Positions 63,745-64,000 of a stretch of 64,000 nucleotides of DNA are shown here, piece by piece. This DNA comes from Pseudobacteriovorax antillogorgiicola (lineage in GTDB: Bacteria > Bdellovibrionota_B > Oligoflexia > Oligoflexales > Oligoflexaceae). The DNA lies in assembly GCF_900177345.1 (NCBI RefSeq), contig NZ_FWZT01000012.1, positions 124,001-188,000 on the forward strand, written 5' to 3'. How positions within the stretch are numbered: the first letter of the stretch is position 1; each line of letters starts with the position of its first letter. A program made the position numbers and the translations under genes. The notes under the pieces are model-generated. The model made no database searches and was not told the origin of the DNA. It saw only the letters and a program-made list of their open reading frames with translations.

Positions 63745-64000
63745 TAATTCCCTCCAGACTGAGGATAGTAACGGCGCTGGCCAAAAATCCCCTTGATTCT
63801 ACCATCTGGGCCCCATCCCTTTGGCCACTGTACAGAGGATTTAGGCACCAAAAACGTCTCTGCTTTTCTATAAGGCGTGAACTGATTGCCAGTTTTGAGG
63901 AGCTTACCTGATGGATCCCACTTGAAGGATCGAAGATAGTTGAAGGGTGTTTTACCTCCTTTGACTACCCAATCGCCTGATTCAAGACCTGGCCTTCCCC
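63744..64000 (-). CDS. Toxin C-terminal module running off the window (module 1)
   Basis: An 85-codon frame open to the end of the window. It reads GRPGLESGDWVVKGGKTPFN, YLRSFKWDPSGKLL, GNQFTPYRK, FLVPKSSVQWPKGWG and IKGIFGQRRYYP. The GRPGLE-GDW-V-G and FGQR-Y-P ends are of a kind seen at the C-termini of RHS and other polymorphic toxins, but I cannot give a family name or activity. This may be the tip still attached to a full-length carrier, since its start is outside the window. It overlaps the membrane immunity gene by one base. Confidence 0.6.
   Translation of the reverse strand, partial: GRPGLESGDWVVKGGKTPFNYLRSFKWDPSGKLLKTGNQFTPYRKAETFLVPKSSVQWPKGWGPDGRIKGIFGQRRYYPQSGGN

Overview
The window comes from a Gram-negative bacterium: it carries a complete RND/membrane-fusion/TolC efflux set, several lipoproteins, an outer-membrane beta-barrel protein, an M48 membrane protease and a type IV-like minor pilin pair. 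The mix of very large secreted proteins of unknown function, triplicated AIM24-family genes and a hybrid sensor of the Reg_prop/HisKA/REC/AraC type would fit Bdellovibrionota/Oligoflexia, but that placement is inference. Base composition is moderate, and codons look somewhat more GC-rich between about 40 and 58 kb than on either side.

Layout. 0-8 kb: the 3' end of a PBP1C gene, a HEAT-like protein, and a minus-strand heavy-metal efflux operon (TolC-like, CusB-like, CusA-like, DUF3347). 8.4-12.1 kb: an M48 protease, a 121-bp palindromic element and three tandem AIM24-family genes. 13-19 kb: a solute-binding protein, a two-gene unit pairing a von Willebrand A protein with a prepilin, an HTH protein and a lone Imm1-like immunity gene, followed by 2 kb with no credible gene. 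21-28 kb: a beta-barrel/metzincin lipoprotein pair and a divergent LysR/old-yellow-enzyme pair. 28.7-34.9 kb: a four-gene operon of helical, toxin-like proteins, one of which ends in PAN and RTX-type segments. 35-39 kb: a PEBP/MarR pair with a visible operator, two decayed ISL3 transposases, a decayed tRNA-Leu and an AAA/DUF4143 ATPase.

38.9-59.5 kb: a block of about 20 kb bracketed by two direct repeats, each beginning with the 3' end of a tRNA and identical over 282 bp. Inside are a 1361-aa lipoprotein, a 1931-aa SpvB/FG-GAP/RHS protein (a TcB-TcC-like fusion) tipped with a putative deaminase, a hybrid one-protein two-component regulator, and an operon of a large exported protein plus a PAN/decapeptide-repeat protein. 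The two structural operons share a promoter-proximal sequence about 100 bp upstream of their start codons, which suggests co-regulation, plausibly by the hybrid sensor encoded between them.

59.6-64 kb: an array of displaced polymorphic-toxin C-terminal modules alternating with immunity genes, all on the minus strand. Modules include two related deaminase-like tips, an ART-HYD1-like ADP-ribosyltransferase tip, a ParB-like tip, a decayed tip and one running off the window. Five of the six begin at the same 8-mer TTTGCGCC (GGCGCAAA on the coding strand, reading Gly-Ala-Asn/Lys), without their own upstream start codon. This looks like a reservoir of toxin tips that can recombine onto a full-length carrier upstream of the window. 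The toxin-tip array, the repeat-bracketed RHS block and the helical-toxin-like operon are the most interesting parts.
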